Of a DNA stretch of 7,328 nt, positions 1 through 5,335 are shown one piece after another. Position 1 is the stretch's first letter. Every line of letters begins with the position of its first letter. The stretch is from NCBI GenBank assembly GCA_030425945.1, contig JAUHZL010000144.1, forward strand, positions 1 to 7,328, in the 5' to 3' direction. The stretch comes from Alphaproteobacteria bacterium. GTDB lineage: Bacteria > Pseudomonadota > Alphaproteobacteria > Rhodobacterales > Rhodobacteraceae. The notes below the pieces were generated by a model. It was given only the letters and a program-made list of their open reading frames with translations, was not told the origin of the DNA and searched no databases. A program made the translations under genes and the position numbers.

Positions 1-195
1 CAGCACCTTGATCGACAGGCAGAACTGGATCGCCGCGTTCGAGAAGACCGGCGGGCGCCCCGTACGGCCCTCATGCGGCGCGTGCCAGGCCATCTCCTTG
101 TCCAGCCAGATCAGCAGTGACCCGCGCTTCCTGAGCGCAGCGTTGTAGGCGGACCAGTTGGTGGTGCGGTAGCGGGCGGGCTTAGGCTTGCTCAT
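1..195 (-). CDS. IS5-family transposase, N-terminal 65 residues (runs off window)
   Basis: The reverse strand from an ATG at 195-193 reads without a stop to the window edge. The protein begins MSKPKPARYRTTNWSAYNAA and continues with KRGSLLIWLDKEMAWHAP, then TGRPPVFSNAAIQFCLSIKVL at the edge. This is the typical N-terminus of IS5/IS903-group DDE transposases, which cut and reinsert the element; the catalytic DDE residues are beyond the window. It is divergent from the phage genes, as expected for an element inserted in the opposite orientation. Whether the transposase is intact cannot be judged here. Confidence 0.85.
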   Translation of the reverse strand, partial: MSKPKPARYRTTNWSAYNAALRKRGSLLIWLDKEMAWHAPHEGRTGRPPVFSNAAIQFCLSIKVL

Positions 196-212
196 GCTGC
201 CCGTCTAACCGC

Positions 213-1496
213 ATGGATTCACGATGTGAATCCTTCACGGTGAGAGTTCTGCAACAACGCCACGCCGCCCTCGTCGAGGTCCGGCGTATCACCGTTGATA
301 CTGCACGTATCGCCTCCGAGTCCTTCCCGCTCGCGGTCCCGCCCGAGGAAGCCGAGCGCCGCTGCTGGAGCGCGTTGGTGGAGGTCTGGGTCGTACGCGA
401 GAGCGCCGCCTTCCGCCTGCCACCCTCGCGCCTCGCGCTCGACCCGGCCGACGTGATCCAGCTTCAGCACGACGGCCGCGAGGTCGAGTTCCGCCTCACC
501 TCCATCGCCGATACCGAGGCCCGGGGGATCGAGGCGATCCGCCAGGACCGGGAGGTCTACGACCTGCCGCCCGGCGCGGCCCGACCTGCGACCCTCGCCG
601 CGCCCGTGGTCTGGGGCGCGCCGGAGGTGGTGCTGCTCGACCTGCCGCAGATCAGCGAAGACCAACCGGCGCACCGGCCCCTGGTCGCCGCCCATGCCAC
701 CCCCTGGCCCGGCACGCTGGTCTCGGACTTGTGGCTCGGCCCGCCCTCGCGCTTCGATCATGGCAATGAGCTCTGGCTCGATCTCTGGACCGGCACGCTG
801 GAGAGTGTCACCGACTTGGCGCTGTTCGGCGGCGCCAACGCGATCGCCATCGAAAGTACGCCGGGGACCTGGGAGATCGTCCAGGCGGGCACCGCCGAGC
901 TCGTCGCCCCCAGCCGTTACCGGCTCACCCGTCTGCTGCGCGGCCAGCGCGGCACGGAAGGGGCGATGGGCAACCCGACCCCGGCCGGGGCGCGCGTGGT
1001 GGTGCTGGACACCGCGCTTGCCTCTCTGCCGATCAGGGAAGCTGACCTGAACCTGCCTTGGAACTGGCGTGTCGGCCCGGCGGCGCGGTCGGTGAGCGAT
1101 GCGAGCTACGCCGCGCTCGCCTTCATGCCGGGAGGGCGCGGGCTTCTGCCCTTCGCGCCGGTGCACGTCGTCCAGCCCTGGCGGCAGGGGCGGGCGCCGG
1201 GCGATCTCGCGATCCGCTGGACCCGGCGTTCGCGGGCGCTCGTCGCCGATGCCTGGGAGCAGGTCGAGGTCCCGCTCGGCGAGGACAGCGAAGCCTACGA
1301 GGTGGAGATCCTCGAAGGTTCCGCCGTGAAGCGGACCCTCGCATCCACGACCACCTCGGCCCTCTACACCACCGCCCAGCAGACTGCCGACTGGGGTGCA
1401 CCGCCGGGTCCGGGCGACACGCTCGCGCTGCGCATCTTCCAGCTCTCCGCCCGTCTCGGCCGTGGCACCCCCGCCGCGGTCACGCTCCAGTTCTGA
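213..1496 (+). CDS. C-terminal remnant of phage/GTA baseplate (megatron, gp15-like) tail protein, 5' end cut by the IS
   Basis: This frame gives 427 residues. From about residue 18 it resembles the C-terminal third of the large baseplate/host-specificity protein of Rhodobacteraceae siphophages and gene transfer agents (RcGTA gp15 family, usually about 1300 residues, with a GTA TIM-barrel followed by a Phage-tail_3 type domain). Recognisable stretches are VEVRRITVDTARIASESFPL, RLPPSRLALDPADVI, the run LVAAHATPWPG, and LTRLLRGQRGTEGAM, ending in LRIFQLSARLGRGTP. The N-terminal two thirds are absent. Residues 1-16 are translated from the IS end and its palindrome, so this is a truncated gene and the ATG at 213 is probably not a natural start. 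The full protein would sit at the tail tip and contact the host surface; this fragment is unlikely to assemble. The stop lies 7 nt before the next gene, as in an operon. Family assignment is from recall of family sequences, not a search. Confidence 0.8.
   Translation: MDSRCESFTVRVLQQRHAALVEVRRITVDTARIASESFPLAVPPEEAERRCWSALVEVWVVRESAAFRLPPSRLALDPADVIQLQHDGREVEFRLTSIADTEARGIEAIRQDREVYDLPPGAARPATLAAPVVWGAPEVVLLDLPQISEDQPAHRPLVAAHATPWPGTLVSDLWLGPPSRFDHGNELWLDLWTGTLESVTDLALFGGANAIAIESTPGTWEIVQAGTAELVAPSRYRLTRLLRGQRGTEGAMGNPTPAGARVVVLDTALASLPIREADLNLPWNWRVGPAARSVSDASYAALAFMPGGRGLLPFAPVHVVQPWRQGRAPGDLAIRWTRRSRALVADAWEQVEVPLGEDSEAYEVEILEGSAVKRTLASTTTSALYTTAQQTADWGAPPGPGDTLALRIFQLSARLGRGTPAAVTLQF
215..233. 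repeat. Perfect palindrome in the IS end
   Basis: GGATTCAC (215-222) and GTGAATCC (226-233) form a perfect 8-bp inverted repeat around the 3-bp centre GAT. It lies 20 bp upstream of the transposase start codon, between that gene and the presumed IS terminus. It could be a transposase or regulator binding site, or a small hairpin. It also supplies the first codons of the rightward reading frame that starts at 213. Confidence 0.7.
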
Positions 1497-1503
1497 GGCC
1501 CCC

Positions 1504-2580
1504 ATGTCCGACACCAGCACGAACCTCGGTCTGCCCTACCTCATGGCCGCGCAGGCCCAGAAGCACGTCACCCACAACGAAGCGCTGCGCCTCCTCGATG
1601 CGCTGGTCCAGCTTTCGGTGCTCGACCGCGACCTAACCGCGCCGCCCACGAGCCCGGCCGATGGTGATCGGCACCTCGTTGCCTCTGGCGCCACCGGCCT
1701 CTGGGCCGGCTGGGACCTGAACATCGCCTTCTGGACGGACGGGGCCTGGCTGCGCCTGCCACCGCGGACCGGCTGGCGGGCATGGGTCGAGGCTGAACGG
1801 ACGCTGCTGGTCTATGACGGCGTGGGCTGGGTCAGCATCACACCGGACGTGCTGCAGAACATGGCCCTGCTCGGGCTCGACACGACAGCGGATGCGTCGA
1901 ACCCGTTCTCGGCCAAGCTGAACGCCGCGCTCTGGACGGCGAAGACCGTGGCCGAGGGGGGCACGGGCGATCTCTTTTATAACATGAACAAGGAGGCCGC
2001 GGGCGACGATCTGGGCCTGACGCTCCAGACCGGCTTCGTGACCAAGGCTCTGGTGGGGCTCTTCGGCTCGGACCGCTTCCGGCTCGCGGTCTCGGCAGAC
2101 GGCAGCACCTTCTTCGACGGGCTGAGCGTCGACAACGCCACCGGCATCGTCGACCAGGCCCGATTGCCGCGATTCAAGGCCCATACAAACTACGACAACT
2201 ACGTCGGCGTCGGGGCCTGGACCAAGATCAGCCTGAACAACACTGACTATAACGATCAGGGGGCATTCGACGCCGCGAACAACCGCTTTGTGGCCCCCGC
2301 CAGCGGCACCTACCTCTTCGGCGCGACGCTGCTCTACAAGATCAACGCCAGCGCCACGGCCCGCATGCGCGGACGGCTGGCGCTGAACGGCACGACCGAG
2401 ATCCGTGGCTCCCTTGGCGAAATCTCCGCCACCCACGTCTCGCTCGCCACCGCGATCTGGCTGCAGATCATGGTGCCGCTGACCGCGGGCGACACCGTGG
2501 AGCTGCAGGGGTATTTCCGGGTCGCGGACGGGTACTTCGCGGCCGATCACACGTCATTCTGGGGCTGCAAGATCGGCTGA
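1504..2580 (+). CDS. DUF2793 phage tail-fibre-like protein with C1q-like C-terminal domain
   Basis: The product has 358 residues. The N-terminus (TNLGLPYLMAAQAQKHVTHN, then EALRLLDALVQLSVLDRDL) is the hallmark of DUF2793, found in alphaproteobacterial prophages directly after the baseplate gene. DUF2793 covers roughly residues 5-120. A middle linker follows. Residues 224-358 (from FKAHTNYDNY through FVAPASGTYLFGA to the end at FWGCKIG) have the beta-strand pattern of a C1q/TNF-like jelly roll, a fold often used as a trimeric receptor-binding head. The likely role is a tail-tip or side-fibre adhesin; that is inference from fold and position. The start ATG at 1504 was preferred to an in-frame upstream extension into the previous gene because DUF2793 begins here; GAGG at 1495-1498 can act as ribosome binding site. 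Confidence 0.85.
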   Translation: MSDTSTNLGLPYLMAAQAQKHVTHNEALRLLDALVQLSVLDRDLTAPPTSPADGDRHLVASGATGLWAGWDLNIAFWTDGAWLRLPPRTGWRAWVEAERTLLVYDGVGWVSITPDVLQNMALLGLDTTADASNPFSAKLNAALWTAKTVAEGGTGDLFYNMNKEAAGDDLGLTLQTGFVTKALVGLFGSDRFRLAVSADGSTFFDGLSVDNATGIVDQARLPRFKAHTNYDNYVGVGAWTKISLNNTDYNDQGAFDAANNRFVAPASGTYLFGATLLYKINASATARMRGRLALNGTTEIRGSLGEISATHVSLATAIWLQIMVPLTAGDTVELQGYFRVADGYFAADHTSFWGCKIG

Positions 2581-2587
2581 GCGGAGG

Positions 2588-2594
2588 AAGGAGG
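2588..2594 (+). promoter_or_regulatory. Strong ribosome binding site for the small membrane protein gene
   Basis: AAGGAGG lies 5 nt upstream of the ATG at 2600 and is almost a full complement of the 16S rRNA 3' end. It fixes the start of the small ORF and suggests high translation. Confidence 0.8.
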
Positions 2595-2599
2595 ATCCG

Positions 2600-2887
2600 A
2601 TGACACCACCCCGATCCGAGGGCTTCGTCCGCATCCCCGACGCCGAGTTCGAGGCGATCCTGACGCGGGCGGCCGAGGAAGGCGCGAAGCGCGCGCTGGC
2701 CGATGTCGGTCTCGACGGCGACGAAGCCGCGCTCGACATCCGCGATCTGCGCTCCCTGGTGGACTGCATCCGGCTGGTGCGCCGCACCGCCATGCAGACA
2801 GCCGTCCGCATGATCACCACCGGCGTCATGCTGGCGTTGCTCGCGGGCATCGCCATCAAGCTCAAGATCTTCGGCGGCAGCCCGTAG
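2600..2887 (+). CDS. Small one-TM phage protein, DUF6127-like
   Basis: This 95-residue protein has an acidic and basic soluble N-terminal part (EFEAILTRAAEEGAKRALAD, then ALDIRDLRSLVD) and one hydrophobic helix at about residues 70-88 (MITTGVMLALLAGIAIKLKI), ending in FGGSP. The motif order (EEGAKRALADVGL, DIRDLRSL, helix, KLKIFG) matches the DUF6127 family as I recall it, common between the DUF2793 gene and the endolysin gene in Rhodobacteraceae prophages. Function is unknown. Its single membrane helix and its place just before the endolysin make a lysis role (holin-like or regulator) possible, but a one-helix protein with a long soluble N-terminus is not a typical holin. It is followed by a transcription terminator. 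Confidence 0.75.
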   Translation: MTPPRSEGFVRIPDAEFEAILTRAAEEGAKRALADVGLDGDEAALDIRDLRSLVDCIRLVRRTAMQTAVRMITTGVMLALLAGIAIKLKIFGGSP

Positions 2888-2920
2888 CCGCGCCCCATCC
2901 CCATTCATCAGCCCGCAATG

Positions 2921-2950
2921 ACCCGCCCTTCGAGGCGGGTTCTTTCGTTT
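2921..2950 (+). terminator. Rho-independent terminator between tail and lysis genes
   Basis: ACCCGCC (2921-2927) and GGCGGGT (2934-2940) form a 7-bp GC-rich stem with a 6-nt loop, followed by TCTTTCGTTT. This is a standard intrinsic terminator shape. It would end or attenuate the late tail transcript just before the endolysin, so lysis genes may rely on readthrough, antitermination or a promoter not obvious here. Confidence 0.8.
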
Positions 2951-2961
2951 CGGAGGACCCC

Positions 2962-3636
2962 ATGACCACGACATTCCATCGCCATTGGCGCGACGTTCCG
3001 GAGAGCGCATGGCGCTGGCGGAATTTCAGCCCGGCCGAAATCGCCTGTCGGGGCACCGGCAATCTGCTGATCAACGATCCCGCGCTCGACAGGCTGCAGG
3101 CGCTGCGCGACCGGCTGGGCAAGCCGCTGATCGTCCGTTCGGCCTATCGCAGCCCGGAACACAACCGCGCCGTCGGCGGCGCGACCCGCTCCAAGCACCT
3201 CGACGGCGCCGCCTTCGACATCGCCATGGCGAACCACGACCCTGCGGCGTTCGAGGCAGAAGCACGGGCGGTCGGATTCCTCGGCTTCGGGTTCTACCCG
3301 CGCTCGGGCTTCATCCACGTCGACCTCGGCCCCGCACGGCAGTGGGGCGAGCGGTTCGCGGTCCGGGAGACGGCTTTCGCGGCCGAAACTCCGCCCGCGC
3401 GCGAGGTGCTGGCCGACAGCCGCACAATGAAGGGTGGCGGCGCGGCAGGCGTGGCAACGCTGGGTGCAGCCGGGGTCGAGGTCGCGCAGAGCGTCCTGGC
3501 TGAGACCCAGTCCGCCATCCTGCCGCTGGTGCCGTACCTCGACACGCTCCGCTGGGTGTTCATCGCCGTGGCGCTCGGCGGGATCGCGATCACGATCTAC
3601 GCGCGGCTGGACGATTGGAAGCGGGGCCGCCGATGA
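2962..3636 (+). CDS. Phage endolysin: M15-family peptidase with C-terminal membrane helix
   Basis: This 224-residue protein belongs to the zinc D-Ala-D-Ala carboxypeptidase/L-Ala-D-Glu endopeptidase superfamily (Peptidase_M15_3 type), which cleaves peptides in peptidoglycan. The fold begins near residue 20 (FSPAEIACRGTG). SAYRSPEHN lies at 60-68, the zinc motif SxHxxGxAxD at S77-H79-G82-A84-D86, and the third ligand at H119 in FIHVDLG. After the catalytic domain (to about 130) comes a variable linker, an Ala/Gly-rich stretch, and a hydrophobic helix at 198-213 followed by a basic tail (WKRGRR). No N-terminal signal peptide is seen. GGAGGA at 2952-2957 places the start. The C-terminal helix suggests membrane association. 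Its stop overlaps the i-spanin ATG by two bases (ATGA), linking it to the lysis cassette. Confidence 0.88.
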   Translation: MTTTFHRHWRDVPESAWRWRNFSPAEIACRGTGNLLINDPALDRLQALRDRLGKPLIVRSAYRSPEHNRAVGGATRSKHLDGAAFDIAMANHDPAAFEAEARAVGFLGFGFYPRSGFIHVDLGPARQWGERFAVRETAFAAETPPAREVLADSRTMKGGGAAGVATLGAAGVEVAQSVLAETQSAILPLVPYLDTLRWVFIAVALGGIAITIYARLDDWKRGRR

Positions 3637-3890
3637 TTGGTACGCTCCTCGCTGGGTTCGCCACCAACCCGTGGGCCCGGAGGGGTCTCCGCTACGGCGC
3701 CATCGCGTTGGCAGTGCTCCTGTTCCTGCTTTCGCTTCGGCGCTCCAGGGAGCGAGCGGGAAGCCTCGCCGAACGCCTCGAAACCACGGAGAAGGCCAAT
3801 GATGTCCAACGCCAGATGCTCGAGGCGGCGGTGCGTCGTCCTCGTGATCGCAGCGACCTCACTGACCGGCTGCGCGATGGTGATTTCTGA
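3633..3890 (+). CDS. Rz-like inner-membrane spanin (i-spanin)
   Basis: This 85-residue protein has a short N-terminus, one transmembrane helix at about 21-35 (YGAIALAVLLFLLSL), then a charged helical, probably coiled-coil stretch (about 38-66) and a basic tail, RRPRDRSDLTDRLRDGDF. That N-in/C-out layout is typical of Rz i-spanins, which span the periplasm and join an outer-membrane lipoprotein to fuse the two membranes at the end of phage infection. The strongest support is the embedded lipoprotein gene in another frame starting at 3799. The ATG at 3633 overlaps the endolysin TGA (ATGA), so translational coupling is likely; a TTG 18 nt upstream is a less attractive start. A diverged copy of its C-terminus lies after modC at 7124-7210. 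Confidence 0.82.
   Translation: MIGTLLAGFATNPWARRGLRYGAIALAVLLFLLSLRRSRERAGSLAERLETTEKANDVQRQMLEAAVRRPRDRSDLTDRLRDGDF
3788..3795 (+). promoter_or_regulatory. Ribosome binding site of the embedded o-spanin
   Basis: GGAGAAGG lies inside the i-spanin coding sequence, 3 nt before the ATG at 3799 and 6 nt before the ATG at 3802. It supports initiation of the o-spanin at this double ATG rather than from far upstream in the same frame. Confidence 0.7.
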
Positions 3891-4050
3891 GGACGGCACG
3901 GTCGCGACGTGCCCGCCAGCAGTTGATTACAGCCCAGAATTTCAGGCGCGGGCGGCCGACGAGCTGGCCCTGTTGCCGGAGGAATCGGCCATTATCGCGA
4001 TGCTTGCAGATTATTCGGTGATGCGAGAGCAGGCGCGGGTGTGCCGATAG
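3799..4050 (+). CDS. Rz1-like outer-membrane lipoprotein spanin (o-spanin), embedded start
   Basis: The 83-residue product starts within the i-spanin gene in a different frame and overlaps it by 92 nt. It has a basic N-terminus (NARCSRRRC), a hydrophobic stretch (VVLVIAATS) and the lipobox LTGC with the lipidated cysteine at residue 25. The mature 59-residue part (from CAMVISEDGTVATCPP) has two further cysteines (38 and 82), which could form a disulfide. It is not proline-rich like lambda Rz1; its motif ARAADELALLP then MLADYSVMREQAR resembles conserved small proteins of the lysis region of other phages. Function: anchored in the outer membrane, it would pair with the i-spanin to disrupt the outer membrane. 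A longer in-frame reading from 3637 was rejected because lipobox and ribosome binding site fit only the start at 3799/3802. Confidence 0.85.
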   Translation: MMSNARCSRRRCVVLVIAATSLTGCAMVISEDGTVATCPPAVDYSPEFQARAADELALLPEESAIIAMLADYSVMREQARVCR

Positions 4051-4111
4051 CCCATATCTCAGCAAAGTGCGGCGCTTGATGGAATGCGCGATTTCCGTCA
4101 CACCATGCGAT

Positions 4112-4492
4112 ATGCAGTCAAGACCACAACGACCACCCGAGCCCCGATTGCGCATCCGCATCGTCTTCGGCGAAGACGAGATGATCGGACCCGGCAAGGC
4201 CGACTTGCTGGAACGGGTCGATCGGTGCGGCTCGATCGCCGCGGCGGGGCGCGAGATGGGTATGAGCTACAAGCGCGCCTGGGAACTCATCGGAACTCTG
4301 AACGCGATGTTCCGGGCGCCACTGGTCGAGAGCACACGCGGTGGTCCAGGCGGCGGTGGAGCGGTCCTGACCGAACTCGGCCGTGAGGTGCTGGCACAGT
4401 ATCGCGCATTCGAGGCAGACGCGGCGGCGGACGGCGCGGCGCGGCTCGCGGTCCTTCGCGGATTGCTAAGGGATATTCCCGAAGAAAAATAA
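4112..4492 (+). CDS. modE: Short ModE-type molybdate-responsive regulator (DNA-binding domain only)
   Basis: The product has 126 residues from the ATG at 4112. PRLRIRIVFGEDEMIGPGKA (residues 11-30) opens a winged helix-turn-helix: LLERVDRCGSIAAAGREMGM then SYKRAWELI (32-60), and the glycine-rich wing STRGGPGGGGAVLTELG (74-90). These are the classic ModE N-terminal motifs. E. coli ModE has about 260 residues and two C-terminal molbindin (Mop) domains; here the protein ends after the dimerisation helix, so the molybdate-binding part is missing. It sits directly upstream of modABC with an operator-like repeat between, so it very probably regulates them. The start is uncertain: in-frame ATG 4079 and GTG 4067 exist, and no strong ribosome binding site marks any; 4112 was chosen because family members start shortly before PRLRIRIVFG. 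Confidence 0.87.
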   Translation: MQSRPQRPPEPRLRIRIVFGEDEMIGPGKADLLERVDRCGSIAAAGREMGMSYKRAWELIGTLNAMFRAPLVESTRGGPGGGGAVLTELGREVLAQYRAFEADAAADGAARLAVLRGLLRDIPEEK

Positions 4493-4495
4493 CGC

Positions 4496-4526
4496 TTGAC
4501 CGGATCATTGACGCGCTGCGATATGT
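4496..4526 (+). promoter_or_regulatory. Candidate modABC promoter
   Basis: TTGACC at 4496-4501 is a good -35 box. With 17-19 bp spacing the -10 region would be CGATAT, GATATG or ATATGT within 4519-4526. Any of these lies inside the left arm of the Mo-box-like repeat, so a bound repressor would block polymerase. A second TTGACG at 4508-4513 lacks a convincing -10. Predicted by eye only. Confidence 0.4.
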
Positions 4527-4541
4527 TTTACCAAACATATC
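4520..4541. promoter_or_regulatory. Mo-box-like operator for ModE
   Basis: GATATGTTT (4520-4528) and AAACATATC (4533-4541) are a perfect 9-bp inverted repeat with the 4-nt centre TACC. The layout CG-n-TATGTT, six bases, AACATA follows the known ModE site plan (CGnTATATA, N6, TATATAnCG), with two changes per arm from the E. coli consensus. It lies between modE and modA, 20 bp before the modA start, overlapping the likely -10 region. Repression of modABC by ModE under molybdate sufficiency is inferred from position and family knowledge. Confidence 0.8.
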
Positions 4542-4547
4542 AACATC

Positions 4548-4553
4548 AGGGAG
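4548..4553 (+). promoter_or_regulatory. modA: Ribosome binding site deciding the modA start
   Basis: AGGGAG ends 8 nt before the GTG at 4562. An in-frame GTG at 4553 overlaps this site, and the TTG at 4496 lies upstream of the operator, so 4562 is the best start. Confidence 0.65.
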
Positions 4554-4561
4554 TGTCGTCA

Positions 4562-5332
4562 GTGTTCAATCCAGTCCTGTCCCGCATCGCTGCGCTGGCC
4601 TGCGTCGTTGCCGCCCCGGCCACGGCCATGGCCGAGGAAATCACCGTCTTCGCCGCGGCGAGCATGACCAACGCGCTTGCCGAGATCGAAACGAATTTCG
4701 AGGCAGCGACGGGACATGACCTCGTCGTTTCGCTCGCCGGCTCCTCGGCGCTCGCGCGCCAGATTCAGCAGGGCGCGCCCGCCGACATCTTCATCTCGGC
4801 CAGCACCGACTGGATGGACACGGTCGAGGCCGACGGGCTGATCGAGGAGGGATCGCGTTTCGACCTCCTCGGCAACACCATCGTTCTGGTCGCCTTCGGC
4901 ACGGAGGCCGCGCCCGTCGAGATCGGGCCCGACCTCGATCTTGCCGGTCTGCTCGGCGACGGCCGGCTGGCCATGGCGCTGGTGGATTCCGTCCCGGCCG
5001 GCGTCTACGGCAAGGCGGCGCTCGAAAGCCTCGGCCTCTGGGACGACGTCGAGGCGCAAGTGGCCCAAGCCGACAACGTGCGCGCCGCGCTCGCCTTCGT
5101 CGCGACCGGCGAGGCGCCCTTCGGCATCGTCTACGCCACCGATGCGGCGGCCGAGGACAACGTGACCATCGTTGGCACATTCCCGGCCGACACCCACCCG
5201 CCCATCGTCTATCCGGCGGCGGATCTGGCCAACCGCGACTTTCCAGCCGAGGCGGAGTTCCTCGAGTATCTTCGTGGCCCGGAGGCGCGCGCCGCCTTCG
5301 AGCGGCAGGGCTTCACGGTCCTTGCCGAGTAG
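4562..5332 (+). CDS. modA: Molybdate ABC transporter, periplasmic binding protein ModA
   Basis: The product has 256 residues with a GTG start. A Sec signal peptide covers about residues 1-24 (SRIAALACVVAAPATAMA, then EE), with cleavage after AMA. The mature protein begins EITVFAAASMTNALAEIE, the standard ModA N-terminus. Substrate-site candidates by comparison with E. coli ModA are S34 (AAAS), S61/S62 in AGSSALARQIQQGAPADIF, the VPAGVYG loop (144-150), V173 in NVRAALAFV and Y191 in GIVYATDA. Length matches the family. It binds molybdate or tungstate in the periplasm and delivers it to ModB. It is the first gene of the modABC transcript, downstream of the Mo-box, with modB starting 3 nt after its stop. 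Confidence 0.95.
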   Translation: MFNPVLSRIAALACVVAAPATAMAEEITVFAAASMTNALAEIETNFEAATGHDLVVSLAGSSALARQIQQGAPADIFISASTDWMDTVEADGLIEEGSRFDLLGNTIVLVAFGTEAAPVEIGPDLDLAGLLGDGRLAMALVDSVPAGVYGKAALESLGLWDDVEAQVAQADNVRAALAFVATGEAPFGIVYATDAAAEDNVTIVGTFPADTHPPIVYPAADLANRDFPAEAEFLEYLRGPEARAAFERQGFTVLAE

Positions 5333-5335
5333 CGG

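Larger units (their letters stand above)
1..261 (-). mobile_element. IS5-family insertion sequence, one end (partial)
   Basis: The left part of the window is the 5' end of an IS transposase reading leftward, followed by about 65 noncoding bases up to the phage tail gene. The outer end is placed at about 258-261 by inference: read on the minus strand, the boundary begins GGCGTTGTTGCAGAA, which resembles the GGCTTTGTTGCA-type termini of the IS903 subgroup of IS5. Phage baseplate homology on the + strand begins right after this point. The other end, the rest of the transposase and any target duplication lie outside the window, so the exact border is not proven. Confidence 0.65.

Noticed and set aside
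1396..1503. N-terminal extension of the DUF2793 protein
   Set aside because: These 36 codons overlap the baseplate frame and look like shadow translation; the DUF2793 motif begins right after the ATG at 1504.
219..1520. Long open frame on the minus strand opposite the baseplate gene
   Set aside because: Composition is arginine/glycine rich with no recognisable motif; it is a mirror of the GC-rich coding strand, as are the minus frames at 1633-2550, 4559-5497 and 5905-7062.
3637..3798. Upstream extension of the o-spanin frame
   Set aside because: It would bury the lipoprotein signal inside a 137-residue protein; the lipobox distance and ribosome binding site support 3799/3802.
4051..4111. 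Terminator or phage attachment site between the spanin genes and modE
   Set aside because: I found no convincing hairpin with a T run and no direct repeat matching the sequence after modC.
4496..4561. Longer ModA start at TTG 4496
   Set aside because: It would translate the operator and lacks a signal-peptide-like N-terminus; AGGGAG and the signal peptide fit the GTG at 4562.
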